From the NCBI GenBank assembly GCA_000507305.1, contig DF240454.1, positions 78,732 to 142,731 on the forward strand: a DNA stretch of 64,000 bases, in the 5' to 3' direction. Shown one piece after another: positions 1 through 10,759 of the stretch (position 1 is its first letter; each line of letters starts with the position of its first letter). The notes below the pieces were generated by a model that saw only the letters and a list, made by a program, of their open reading frames with translations, did not search any database and had not been told where the DNA came from. This DNA is from Breviolum minutum Mf 1.05b.01. Taxonomy: Eukaryota > Sar > Dinophyceae > Suessiales > Symbiodiniaceae. The position numbers and the translations under genes are program-made.

Positions 1-2119
1 GATTTAAAACCACAAATCCAGAAGGCACTCGATGGGCTGTCAGAGAAGTTGGATCCATTTCAACTTTTTTGGCACTATGCATCTGTTGAACAAAAGTTAT
101 CCTTATTGGATGGATGTCCTTTGGCTTCTGGATATCGCAAGCTGCGACATTTGCAACACCACCAGCAGATCAAGGAGAGGGCACTTTTCGAATCCCTCCA
201 TGAAATTATGTAACCATTCTCCAGCTGCTGAGTCGACAGCATTGATTTTTCTTGAGGCCAAGATTGGAACATATCAATTGACGAAAATCCTGGGGTTGCC
301 GAATTTGCTTGATTCCCCATGTCAGGACAGCATTATGATGGGAGAGAACTTCGCCCCAGAGGAGTTTCGCAGCTGCTTCAATCGTTGGTGCCCTTCGGCC
401 GTCTCCCGCCCCCCTCCTCCAAGGCCAACCTCCCAAAAGAAAAAAGAAGAGATCAGTGATGATGAGGCAGAGGAGGAAGTGAAGGAAAGACAGGCCTTAC
501 AGGAACGTTTGGAGAAATTATGTACCTGGAGTCCAGATACTTTGAAGGGAGTTTTTGTGTGTTCACCTCCAGCAATGACTTGGACCACTTCATTGGTTGG
601 CTTTGAGCAGTTATGGGACTTGGATGAGCAAAGACGTGGGCAACTCTTGGGTAGTTGGCTCCGAGATGCAACTAGCATGGCATGGCCTCTTATTGAGGCT
701 TTATGCAAGGAAAATGATGAGCTGCAAGCTCGGATTCATGAGTTGGAAAGAGGTCATTTAGCTTCAATTCTTCAGGATGCTAACATTGTTGGTTGCACCA
801 TCAGTGGTGCATCCATCCGTTGTGACTTGCTGGCAGATGTGAATTTTCCAGTTGTCTTGGTGGAGGAGGCAGCGGAAATTTTGGAGCCACAGTTGCTAGC
901 GGCACTTCCACCTTCGTGTCAGCAGCTCATATTGATTGGCGATCATTTTCAATTGAGGCCTAAGATCCAGACTTTTCAGCTGGGTCGCGAACTCAACTTT
1001 GATCGTTCCATGATTGAACGTCTTTTTGCGACTCAAGAAGCAGAGTATCCCAAGGCCATGTTGAAGAAGCAGAATCGCATGAGAGATGAATTCTTATGTC
1101 TACTTCGGCCATTCTATCCAGGCTTATTGACCAACCATGAACGTGTCAAGGCCAACCAGCCTCTCAACATTTGCCGTGAGTCCATGTTCTTTGTCACCAT
1201 GCGGGAGCATACAGAGGAGGAAGCGGCGGAACGACGAAGCCCAATAAATCCAAGAGAAGCACAGTTGATTTTAGCCTTTGCGAAGCACATCATCCGTCGC
1301 ATGGTCCTGGTTTATCTTGTATATGATTTTGTTGGCATTCTTTTTAGATCGTTTTCTTTTTTTTGGAAGTTTGAAGTTTATCAACTTCAAAATGCTACAC
1401 AATAAGTTTTCCTCTCTCTCTCTCTATATATATATATATTATTTTTTTACCTCCTACCTTTTTAGCATTTTTCATAGCAGATTATCCTGGAATCAGATCA
1501 GCCTAACCCGCCCAATCAGGTGAGGGTTATCAACCGCAGGAGATTTCCATCCTGGCCATGTATGACGGTCAGGTCTCTTTGCTGCGACGTCTCTTGAAAT
1601 CTGAAGCCTTGGAGGAAGTTCAGTGCTCTTCCGTTGATCGTTACCAAGGTGTGAAGAACGGGTGAAAACAAGTCGTCAAAGGTATGTGATTATAGATGTA
1701 CATATAATTTGTATATGAGTATGAAATATATGCAGACATTATATATATATATATTTGAAGAGATATATATATATATTTATGAACATGGTATATAATATAT
1801 ATGTGTATGTGCATATGTATGTAAAATTGTAAAACTTGTATAAACCCAGCTGTTACTCAGCTGTTCCTCGTTTTGCTTTTTTTAACAAAGCTGGTTTTCT
1901 TTCTGGTTCCTCCCGTTGTTTGGGACCGTTTTTTTTGGTCCTTCAGGTGATGAAAACAATTTTGTGCTGATTTCACTGGTACGTTCAAACTCTCAATCCA
2001 AGCTGGGCTTCGTGGGTGAGAGAAATCGACTTATTGTTGCTATGTCACGTGCTCGTTGTGGTGTGTACCTTTTTGGAAACGACCATTTGTTGGAAGAGAA
2101 GTCCAAAGATTGGAAGCAG
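1..2119 (+). CDS. ZNFX1-like superfamily 1 RNA helicase core (exons 1-3)
   Basis: Exon 1 (to 1303) reads into the ZNFX1 pattern: NIVGCTISGA, then VVLVEEAAEILEPQLLAALP (Walker B variant with E-E-A-A), then LILIGDHFQLRPK, then LKKQNRMRDEF. Exon 2 (1525-1648) gives GYQPQEISILAMYDGQ and VDRYQ. Exon 3 (1947-2119) gives GDENNFVLISLVRSN and ERNRLIVAMSRARCG, the SF1 motifs V and VI with the arginine finger. The junctions are 1304-1524 (phase 0), 1649-1946 (phase 1) and a donor at 2120, all GT-AG. Bases 1-213 are open in a different frame from the main exon, in a helix-rich stretch starting DLKPQIQKAL. The first part therefore holds an unrecognised short intron or a frameshift near 213-230. An acidic, lysine-rich linker lies at about 440-500. 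Confidence 0.85.
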
Positions 2120-5100
2120 GTGCCTTGCAGCCTTGCATATCAATGTGTTTTCCAGTGACTTTCTCAGATTCTGGGTCATGGCTCACAAGATGTTTCATGT
2201 TTGTAAATGTCATTCTTACATGCCTTGATACGATTTCTAAGAGATAAGCAAGTGCAGGGATAAAAGGATACTGATAGATAGGCAGGTTAGGTGATTCAAT
2301 TCTCAAATCCTTAGTTCCACCCCGCCTTCTTAGGTGCTGAGCAAACTTGACACCTTAGAACTGGATATGTTAAAGATGTGTCAATATCCCTTGATGCTGC
2401 AGTGTGTAGACGATACTGATTATTGTCTTACCTGATGTTTACTTGACATTCTCTCACTGGCTACATTCAGGTGCTGGCCTCCTTGAAGGAGCAAAACTGT
2501 TTGGGTCCCAAGCTTCCACTGATTTGCCCACGCCATCCGGAAGTGGATCTGGAAGTGGGGCAGCAGTGCCATCATGTTTGCAACGCACGCTTGGATTGTG
2601 GGCACGCATGCCATCAACCATGCCACAGGGAAGGGCACCATCCAGACTGTGACCAAGAGGTTGTGGTCACATTGCCTTGTGGCCATGAATGATCATGCAA
2701 GTGTAGCGAGAGAGAATGTGCAGCAGAGAAATTGAAGTGTTCCAAGTTGGTGGAGTTCCGACATGAGGTGTGCCAGCATGCTGATACTCGAAAGTGTTGG
2801 GACAAGAAGAAGAAATGTGAGACCACGGTGATGATGCGTTGTGACATGTGTGGAGAGGAAAGCTCCGTTCAATGCTATATCAAGAAGGATTGTCCAGAGA
2901 ATTTCAGATGCAGTAAGCCTTGCACGCGGAAGATGAGCTGTCACTCTGACTATGCTTGTCGAATTCTTTTTTTGACAAGGAGTGCTTCTCACCCTCTTCC
3001 CCAAGCCAAATTGAAAAGCACTCGGAATTCCAAGAGCGGGTACCACTTTAAATTTGGTGTTGATTCTTCCCTCAGTGAACTTCGCCTTTTTATATGGATC
3101 AGCGGAATTTGCCCAGGTCACCATGCATGCAAGTTGCCATGCCACGATGACTGCGAAAAGGGCCTTGACGATTGCGAGCTATGCGCCTTGGAATCTTGGT
3201 GAATGTTACAGCCTCAATGCGACAGTTTGAGAATGTTATGATTTGATTGGATTTGTTTGATATATTTCCTAACGATTATCCAACCTAGAAAATGTGAAAT
3301 ATGTTTATGAATCTATATGACTCATATGACTATCTTCATATAACAATTATAACAATATGAATTCCAAGGCTTAACAATAGACGATAGAAAGTAGCTAGGT
3401 TCATTTTGTCAGCGATGCTGGCCAAATTGCTTGCTGAATTTGCATGAGGAGAGGGAGAGGGTGAAGGAGCAGAAGCTGGAAGAAATCAAAAAGGCCACTG
3501 GGCCCAGGAACCATGAATTTCAGACAGGAAGACGTGACTCCTGGCACTGATTGCACATGTTTCTGGTTTCCATCCAAGCAGTATCACGAAAAGTGGCTTC
3601 TCAGTGGTTGTGATTTAGGAGTACCAACCAATGTACTGTAATTGAAACATACCAATCATATCATATAACCTCTTTTCATGGGTTGTTTGGGCCACAGGCA
3701 TTGGAAGAGATGAGCAGTCCTGAGTACTTCAGCCTTGATGAAATCCAACTCGATGGTGGCAGGGTCCCTTGGGTGAGAAGTTGGAATTTGAATGAGTGTT
3801 TCAATAAAGTTTCATTCCAATCCTTTGGCCACAATTGGAACATAGCAAAGTGATAATATGCAGTAGTGTACATTGCAGTACCATTTCAGGATCTTCTTGC
3901 AGGCGGAATTGGGAATTTCGAGCGGTCTTGTTTTCCTGAGCGGCAGCTGAGTTTGAATGGTTCTCCTTGGTGTTGTACCAAGGAGCACTTGGAGGTGCAA
4001 CAACAGTTGCAAGGCTATTTCCCAGAAGCCAACTGGCATGTAATTTTGCAGCAGTGCCACAAGGTGAATAACAACACCTTGCGAAAGAGGCAGCTGAGGG
4101 AATGACGCATTTTTTTTGGGTTTCCGCTTCCGCAGGTATTTGCGTGGGGACTGTCATGGGGCCTGCTCATTCCAAACATGACAGATTGTGCATGCTCCAT
4201 GCAACATGGTACCTTTCACACGCTTCATGAGGGCGTTGTCATATTTCAGTCATTGCTTATCAGAACACCCAGTCCTCCCGGGGATGCTGATGCGATGGCT
4301 ACTATTACCACCGCCACCACCACCACCACCACCACGACGACGACGACGACGACTACTACTACTACTGCTACTCATTTGTGATTGTCGACGTTTTCTTCAT
4401 CATCATGATTGAGCCTTTCAAAGCCCTGCAGGTTCCTTCAGCGTCATGAGTACATCAGCTGCCCAGCTGAATCCAAGTTGCTGCTGGTTGAGCTACAGTC
4501 TCAAGAGATGACGGAATTGGCCGCAACGACAGGCGAGTTCGGATTCATGTGGCGGCTTTTCGGTGATGGATCTTACCTAGTAAGATCAGAAAATGAGAGA
4601 CAAGCCAAAGCAGGAACAGGTAGAGAAGCCAGAAGATTGGGCGAAGCATAGCAAAGGCACCAATTTTGCCATGATAATGACATCAAGAGGACTACTGTAC
4701 TATATCATACTATGTCCGAGGCAACACAGCATGATATTCTTTGCGTATCTTTGCGTACTCTCTTGCATTGTGCACTGCCAGGTTTGTCACAAGGCCTTGG
4801 CATTAGGAAAGGCCGAGGTAAAGGGAAGAACGGCAAGACGATCCTGGGTACGAAGGATTTTGTGATTTCCCGCAAGATTTTCTAAGTTGTCTCCAGACAA
4901 AGGGTGTTCATATGTGTTCATAGATGGTTTGAGGATATTTCAGGATGATTTTTTGGATCCAAATCTTTGATCACGTGGTCTAAGTACTCTTTCATTTGAA
5001 GTTTAGTTTTTGGGTGCCCATCTTATGACTCTGTCGAAGTGATGGCCGTTCAGCCTAAAGGATCGACGCCCGGCATGCGGACTTCTTTTTGTCTACCAAG

Positions 5101-6765
5101 TTGCAACGCAGAGACGTGGGTAAGCATGGCAAATTTCTGTATTTGGCTTTATGCCGGGTACAGTGTGGAAGGGTCTATGAGACTGGCACGCGATACCATA
5201 CTCGAAAGTTGGAAGATCGACTACCTGAAGGCTTTGACTCTGGGTATGATGGGCAGCAATGCTGTTATCGTTTGAGTCAAGCTAACCTTCAGTTGGCTTT
5301 ACCCCTCTATACCTTGGAAATCTTGGTGAAGGTTAGGCAATCTCATGCAGAGATGCCATTATATTGGAGCCCAGATGTGGCAGTGCCCTTCGGCCTAGTG
5401 CCGGTCGCCACAGCTGAAGTCTCTGCCTTGAAGGCAGCTTTACGGCCTGGAGGAAGCTTAGGTGGACGAGATCGCCGTGAAGATGGAGACTACTCAGGTG
5501 ACGCTAGGGTCCAAACGTTTTTTGATATTTGGATATGTTTTGATCACTTCGGTCCCAGTCATCTCTTTTCCAAGTTATTAAAGAGAAATTTCAATCTGTA
5601 GAACACCAATTCCTAAAATATGGGGGGCAGCTGCTTGGGAATAATCGAACATGATTTTTGAGGAGCAGGGTGAATGACACAATTCCATACAATGGTTTAA
5701 GTATGTTTAAGTAACTTGCCATGAACCAATATTTTCTCAAACCCGCAGGCTAGTCATCTACTCCAGCTCCAGCATACATTGTATCAATCTTTCTAGCTTC
5801 AAACTGGCTCAGGTTTCCGTTTCAAGCAGGCTTGGCGCTTGGAGCATCCGGGTCTTTGGGGCAAATATGCCGCAGAGCGGCAGAACATGGCGAATCAATT
5901 GCAGGCGCATGGCTCGTCTTGGCCATCGCCCAGGTTGAGGCAAGCTATGGTAGAAGCGACCTCGCAATTGCCTGCAGATTTGGATGAAACCTTGAATGAA
6001 GTGTGACCTATGGACGGCTGGGATTAGATTCGCTAGGTTGAAAGAATACAAATTGTATGATAAGAGCGGTTACTCACACTGCAGGGAAAGAAGTAGTTAG
6101 TAGTGAAGTAGTAAACTTGGTCAAGCTGTAAAACATGGAGGTTTTGGACATCTATTTGCTCATTGCTCATCATCGCAGGTACCTGTCGCATGGTACCAAG
6201 CCAGAGGTTTTGCTGAATATCTTGGAGGGAGGGCTCAACGAGCGCTTCTCAGGTGGTTTATTTGGCTGTGGAACATACCTCGCAGAGGACCTGCGGACGA
6301 AACAATCATGAAAACATCGTCAAAACAGACTCCTGAAGCGTGCCCAGGCTATCTTGGAACATCTTCAATGACACGGAGTAGTTGACCAAAGATAACTTAT
6401 TTATACCAAAGTATTTTGACGTGTCTCACATGGCTTCAGTCAAAATGCTGCACCTGATATTGGTGGTCCATGTTTCTTTGTTAAAACACGGCAGGACGTT
6501 GCCAAGAACGACCAGTACTGCACAGGTGATACCAAATATGGAGATCACAAGGCAGGAAACAGCAGTGTTGCAACTTGCAAGTGATCTCGAAGTTCACATC
6601 TTTTGTTCTAAAGATTGTGACTGGTATGCAATACCCGACATGATGCATTTGATTCGTATGCCAATAATGATTTTGGCAGCCGCTATTAGATTCTGAGTTT
6701 GAAGATAAATCATGGCTCGCTACTGATGGCAGGACCTTCACCGGCAGCTTTTTGACTTGCCCAAG
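1..6765 (+). CDS. ZNFX1-like helicase / NFX1 zinc finger / PARP fusion gene (5' partial)
   Basis: This multi-exon gene is cut by the left window edge. Assigned exons are: to 1303, 1525-1648, 1947-2119, 2471-2960, 3117-about 3201, about 3413-3547, 3698-3772, 3890-4063, about 4136-4208, about 4432-4578, about 5061-5497, 5813-6002, 6179-6287, 6495-6551 and 6733-6765. Phases agree at every junction from 1303 to 3117, from 3772 to 4063, and from 5497 to 6765. The first part matches the helicase core of NFX1-type zinc finger-containing protein 1, an RNA helicase linked in animals to RNA sensing and small-RNA inheritance. Cysteine-rich NFX1 fingers follow, then PARP catalytic sequence. A single fused protein is an inference: the junctions near 3201-3413, 3547-3698 and 4208-4432 do not resolve in phase, so two adjacent genes remain possible. 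The 3' end after 6765 was not found. Confidence 0.62.
1411..1440. repeat. (CT)n then (TA)n run in intron 1
   Basis: Dinucleotide runs within the GT-AG intron 1304-1524. Another TA run lies near 1740-1775 in the next intron. Confidence 0.85.
2471..3201 (+). CDS. NFX1-type zinc-finger exons with an in-frame TGA
   Basis: Exon 2471-2960 begins VLASLKEQNCLGPKLPL and carries repeated Cys/His motifs such as CHHVCNARLDCGHACHQPCH, the C-x-H-x-C pattern of NFX1-type fingers. Codon 2690-2692 is TGA in frame, immediately after LPCGHE. The frame then stays open and cysteine-rich (SCKCSEREC, CDMCGEESSVQC, CSKPCTRKMSC) to the exon end. The exon is joined to 3117 by a GA-AG intron (2961-3116) that keeps phase and yields another finger, HHACKLPCHDDC. 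TGA differs by one base from TGG, so Trp may be the ancestral residue. Sequencing error, a real nonsense change or readthrough cannot be told apart here. The exon end near 3201 is approximate. Confidence 0.75.
3413..4578 (+). CDS. Linker exons between zinc fingers and PARP region (function unknown)
   Basis: There are five or six short exons in sequence. About 3413-3547 is a highly charged helix (HEERERVKEQKLEEIKK) like the coiled stretch after ZNFX1 fingers. 3698-3772 (ALEEMSSPEYFSLDEIQL) and 3890-4063 (DLLAGGIGNFERSCF to ILQQCHK) join in phase 0 across intron 3773-3889. About 4136-4208 and about 4432-4578 (FLQRHEYISCPAESK then EFGFMWRLFGDGSY) follow, but their junction does not keep phase, so at least one boundary is wrong. 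Possible further exons lie at about 4610-4660 and 4782-4870. No known domain was recognised. Confidence 0.45.
4305..4375. repeat. Compound trinucleotide repeat in an intron
   Basis: CAC, then CGA, then CTA units. It lies between the exons at about 4136-4208 and 4432-4578. The Thr/Pro-rich frames over it are not real genes. Confidence 0.9.
5061..5497 (+). CDS. PARP C-terminal-half-like exon
   Basis: The exon is open from a stop at 5056 and ends at a GT donor at 5498 in phase 1, which joins 5813 exactly. It reads GKFLYLALCRVQCGRVYE, then LPEGFDSGYD, then YRLSQANLQLALPLYTLEI. This resembles the last third of a PARP catalytic domain: the C-R-V-x-x-G strand, the P-x-G-Y-D-S turn, and the final strand ending P-x-Y. 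The position that normally carries the catalytic Glu appears to be Cys. A low-complexity linker rich in G, R and D follows. The family assignment is a judgement from pattern only. Its position before the HGT half, rather than after it, is odd. Confidence 0.5.
5813..6765 (+). CDS. PARP (ADP-ribosyltransferase) catalytic domain, N-terminal half
   Basis: Four exons joined in phase: 5813-6002 (FRFKQAWRLEHPGLWGKY to LDETLNEV), 6179-6287 (YLSHGTKPEVLLNILEGG to LFGCGTYLAED), 6495-6551 (VAKNDQYCTGDTKYGD) and 6733-6765 (DLHRQLFDLPK). The HGT motif supplies the first His of the H-Y-E triad and the GTY motif the Tyr. AEDVAKNDQYC is the usual PARP loop. The introns are GT-AG (6003-6178), GA-AG (6288-6494) and GC-AG (6552-6732). 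Each choice is forced by the protein motif running across it. The C-terminal third with the catalytic acidic residue was not found downstream, so the domain may be incomplete or continue in unrecognised exons. Confidence 0.8.
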
Positions 6766-7099
6766 GTTGGGTTATATGCAAAAAGGAGGATCCGTTGGGC
6801 ACATGATGATTGGGACATGTTGGTAACAAGTGGAATTGACTACATTACCACTCAAATCCGCTCAACACTATCTCAAATCAATTTGAAATCTACAGTATCA
6901 AAACATAAAACGCAGGTCTGTCGTTATTTGTTTGCCCCCTTTACTCATCATTTGAGGATAAGATTGCAGACATTCATTTCGGTCTCCCTTGCATTTCCTG
7001 CCCCAGCAGATGATGATGAGCATACTCCACTTAGCTTTGCCTCCTTTTGTACGTTTCGGGGCTTTTCCGACAAATGTGGTGGTGACAGTCCAGTGTAGA

Positions 7100-8090
7100 G
7101 GCTGTCTCTGTGAGACAGCAAGGATCCAACATATCACGACTGTAAACATACACCGTATATATCACACTATAGACTATATATATATATATATGCCCACCTT
7201 GTACACAATCCACCCAGCATGATGTGTTGAATTTGGATGAATCTCGATGATACTAATCAACAAAAGCGCGCTGCTTCTTGCGCCCCAAGTCTGAGTTAGG
7301 TCAAACATGAGGGCAACATTTACTATGTGATCTTCTGTCGGGTGGTCCTAGGCACGCTGCTAGCTCAATGAGATTTAGAAAGCGGAATGAATGGTTGATT
7401 GCGATCGATGTTGCTGCGATTGTTGCGATTGTTGTTGTTGTTGTTGTTGTTGTTGTTCTTCTTCTTCAACTCATCCTGTTACTGTGCGCTACACGAACAA
7501 CATTTGACTTAAGATTGAGGCAACAGGATTGAGTAGGAACAACGTGCGTCAACCTGCTTGGATAGCTGAAGATCCATGCAGGCCATTTCGTGCGGACAAG
7601 CGACGGCTTAACCGATATGGATGATGGTGACCCTGGCTGGAGATCGAGGGGTGTGTTTGGGGCAAATAAAGCCAAGCTTGTAGCAACGCAGGGCAAAACA
7701 TCCACAAATTAGCTCCGCATAGGCAACTTCCAAAGGAAACATCACACCCTGTTCATTACACTTTTGATGGATCAGTTGAAGAAACAGAGCTTTCTCAACA
7801 GATCCAGTCGTGACAAACTTAATCAACCAGATTTAGTATGATTTAGTCCTGACAAACTTAAGATTGTACATAGATAGTGGGAAAACCCAACATATGTATA
7901 ATTTATGTGTATTGTGCAATTGTCCCAGGACGATTCGATGTATGTCAATGGATGTTGCCCGTACATCATCGCATATACATATTATATTTTATGATATGTA
8001 TCTCTCTGCGTATCTATACTTTTCAGATTTTGTTGCTCATTTGAAATTCATAGTTCCCTACCTTGGCTATTGATGTTATGTGCCGGGTGG
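7100..8090. other. No recognisable gene; AT- and GTT-rich spacer
   Basis: Short TA runs lie near 7173-7193. Open frames on both strands are short and lack family motifs. Confidence 0.4.
7421..7467. repeat. (GTT)n then (CTT)n microsatellite
   Basis: About nine GTT units pass directly into about four CTT units. Confidence 0.9.
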
Positions 8091-8119
8091 GGGATATCCA
8101 CCGAAAGCATTGCGGTCAG

Positions 8120-9116
8120 ATTCGGTGGGAAATAGATCACCTGAGCGCTGCTTAGGTCGGAGGAGCGTTTGGTCGAAGCGCGAGTTTTGACCTTAGATGT
8201 TTTTCCTGCTCATGGTGTAACTCTTTTTGGGTGATAACAGATGAATAGGCTGACAATGGGTCAAGATGGCCACCGAATGTCAGTGAACCAAAAATGGAGT
8301 GGGATGTGGCGAGGCGTTTGAAAAGATGGGTGCAGCGTTGTAATTCATAAAGCCTATGTAGGTTGGGACATGGATACACTCATCGTCCAGTTGGAAGCCT
8401 CCATACTTCTCCAAGAGATACACGATTTGAAGAAGCTTCCGTGAATCTTGAGTCTAATCACATGCGTTGACCCTTCAGGCACAATTAGATCAAGCAAGAA
8501 ATTAACGAGACAAGGTGAAAGTCAGGTTATTGATCTAACAATATTCAATAAATATGGCATATATCATGGGTTTTCAGCCCACTGCTCCGGAGGAATAATG
8601 ATCTAAAAACATTGGTGATATGGGTGTTTCGCTACAGCCTGAACCCACCCATCTCATCGAACGATGCTGTTTGCATGGAGGAAAATCCATCAAAAATTAT
8701 CCGACGCAACTGAGGCGAGAGCTTACCTGCATCAAGGGCTCAAACACTCTTCATCACTCACTGTTGGCAGAGAGGGGAACTTAGCTCCATTTTTTTTCGT
8801 TCCTATACCGTTACCCCAGAAGTTTGACAGTTCGCCCCTGCAAAAATAATGCTTGGAAGACGATCCTTTGCTTTTTGGATGGTATATTTTCAGGGACGAA
8901 CTGTTAAACTTCCAGGGGGTATAACTTCTGAAATTCAGGAACTTCCTGGTTTTGGTTGGCATGCTGTCAAAAGATGCTGATGATATGGATGTGGTGATGA
9001 AGGTTGTATTTCCGAGAATCTTCATGACCATTGACCAAGGACTGGAGGAAGAATTCAGCGCTTCCGTGAATTTATCATTTTCCATGGAGATCGGATCTAT
9101 CCCGAATATTTGGTAG
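8120..9116 (+). CDS. Coding-like + strand exons, unknown product
   Basis: Several stretches read as protein on the + strand beside plausible splice sites: EERLVEARVLTLDVFPAHG (about 8160-8215), MEWDVARRLKRWVQRC (about 8295-8343), WDMDTLIVQLEASILLQEIH (about 8366-8440), and 8939-9116, which reads FLVLVGMLSKDADDMDVV, then MKVVFPRIFMTIDQGLEEEF, ending in TAG. The last follows an AG at 8937-8938. No domain was recognised. These may be distal exons of the upstream PARP gene or a separate gene. Part of the region is also open on the - strand, so strand is a judgement from composition. Confidence 0.33.
8812..8922. repeat. Inverted repeat (hairpin), about 37-bp arms
   Basis: Bases 8812-8848 and 8883-8922 are near-perfect reverse complements around a spacer of about 34 bases. 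The shared arm core is AAGTTTGACAGTTCG on the left and CGAACTGTTAAACTT on the right. It has the shape of a short hairpin element lying just before the coding-like exon at 8939. Confidence 0.75.
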
Positions 9117-9254
9117 CATACAGGCGTCAATGAGGTTCACAAGGAGCCTCGGATACAGACAATAAAGAAATTGATACAAATTATATAATCAATAAATATA
9201 ATATCTTTATCATAATCGAATTTATATCCATCCTAGGAGGTTTTTTATCGTGAA

Positions 9255-9910
9255 CAAGAACCAATCCCTATTGAAAATCTAATTTAAATTGGAAATTCCT
9301 AATTAAAAATTGCCAAAATAATTATTAATTATAAATAATTTGATATTATTATAAAACAATAATATATCTTTAAATTATTGATTATAGAATTTGATCCAAT
9401 TATATTTTTGAATTAAATATATTATCTAAATTATAATTATTAATTAATTTTTTTGATTTATATTATATATTTCTTAACTCTATATATTTTATATATTATT
9501 ATTTTTTTATNTTTCTTAATTTATTTTCTTATTATATTTTATAAATATATAAATTTTAATATATATTTAACCAAAAATCATAAATAAAATCAATTTTATA
9601 TAAATAATTAATTTAGATATTTAAAAAAATATATCTTTAAATTATATATAATAAATTCATCATTATTTTAATAAATTCAAAATAATATATATATTCAAAA
9701 AATTTAAATCATATATAAATATTTAAAAAATTTAAATTATATATAAATATAAAATATATTCAAATATCTAATTCAATTCTAATAATATATATATATATAT
9801 ATCATATTTCAATATATATTTGGAGAGATTTATGATGATTTATTATCTTTATTGATTTTGATATTATATAAATATTATATAATATTTATATATTTATATA
9901 TATATTTTTT
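9255..9910. other. Extreme AT-rich island
   Basis: About 650 bases are almost entirely A and T, with one N at 9511. The flanks are ordinary for this window. No reading frame or family motif was seen. Confidence 0.85.
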
Positions 9911-10087
9911 TTAGTAGGCTTTGGCACATTGAAGTAATAAAATTTTGCGATTTTCCTGTGGTGATGATTTCGTGGATTGAATAATTTGGGATCAAAATTG
10001 GTTTGTGTAGTGATAAAATATAAACATATTTTATCGGAAGGTCCCTAAAAATCATCATAAATCTTCCAGCGCGTGGTTGTGCCGTCC

Positions 10088-10187
10088 TCAAGATGGAGCC
10101 GATTCAATGGTGCAGGAGCAGCAGGCAGCTTTGGCTTGCTTGAAGTGGGAAAATATCTGCAAGTACCAAGTTCATCCTTCCATTGCG
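10088..10187 (+). CDS. Coding-like + exon, unknown product
   Basis: The frame DGADSMVQEQQAALACLKWE runs on to a stop near 10187. A second + strand stretch (FAASKESAEAPAPGG, about 10560-10630) lies just before the hairpin element at 10642. No family was recognised. The evidence is composition only. Confidence 0.28.
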
Positions 10188-10641
10188 TGACCTTGGCTAT
10201 GGTAGAAACAAGAAAAGTGAGGAAAATATGTAGATAGAAAACATCTGAGCTTGCAAGACGAAATTAGTGCAGGAAATTCGATGTTCATGTTATATTTTTT
10301 TACCACCAAGTCACACATGACAAGGAAATCTGTTTGGAAACTCTTTGTGTTTTAGAACAAGAAATTCCTAATCAACACCAGTCATCCACTGGACAACTTC
10401 GATTTTTTCTGTTCAGGCCAAAATAAATGGCATACAAGGCCAAAAGGATAAAATAAAAGGAAATGAAGGCCCAAAAGACTAAAATGAAGGGAATTACACC
10501 ATCTAAACCCACAATCCAAGATACTTCTTTGGCCAATCTTTGCAGCACCTCAAGGATCAGCTTTGCAGCTTCAAAGGAATCCGCAGAAGCACCAGCACCT
10601 GGAGGGATCAGCAGGCAACCTCAAAATGGTGGTGAGAACAT

Positions 10642-10752
10642 ATTCCATACCATCCATGTTGGACTGGTATGTTTACCTACATGGATGGTTGATTTTTATA
10701 TATCTTAACGGTAAATGTAGGTAAACATATCATACATGGATGGTATGGGTAT
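10642..10752. repeat. MITE-like hairpin element, family 1 copy 1
   Basis: The terminal inverted repeats are about 36 bp. The left arm starts ATTCCATACCATCCATG, and the right arm is its near reverse complement ending CATGGATGGTATGGG. The same termini recur at 24472-24585. Confidence 0.8.
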
Positions 10753-10759
10753 TGTGAAA

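Noticed and set aside
4178..4412. MQHGT string read as a PARP HGT motif
   Set aside because: The following residues do not fit a PARP domain, a splice donor falls at the GT, and the true HGT block is at 6179-6287.
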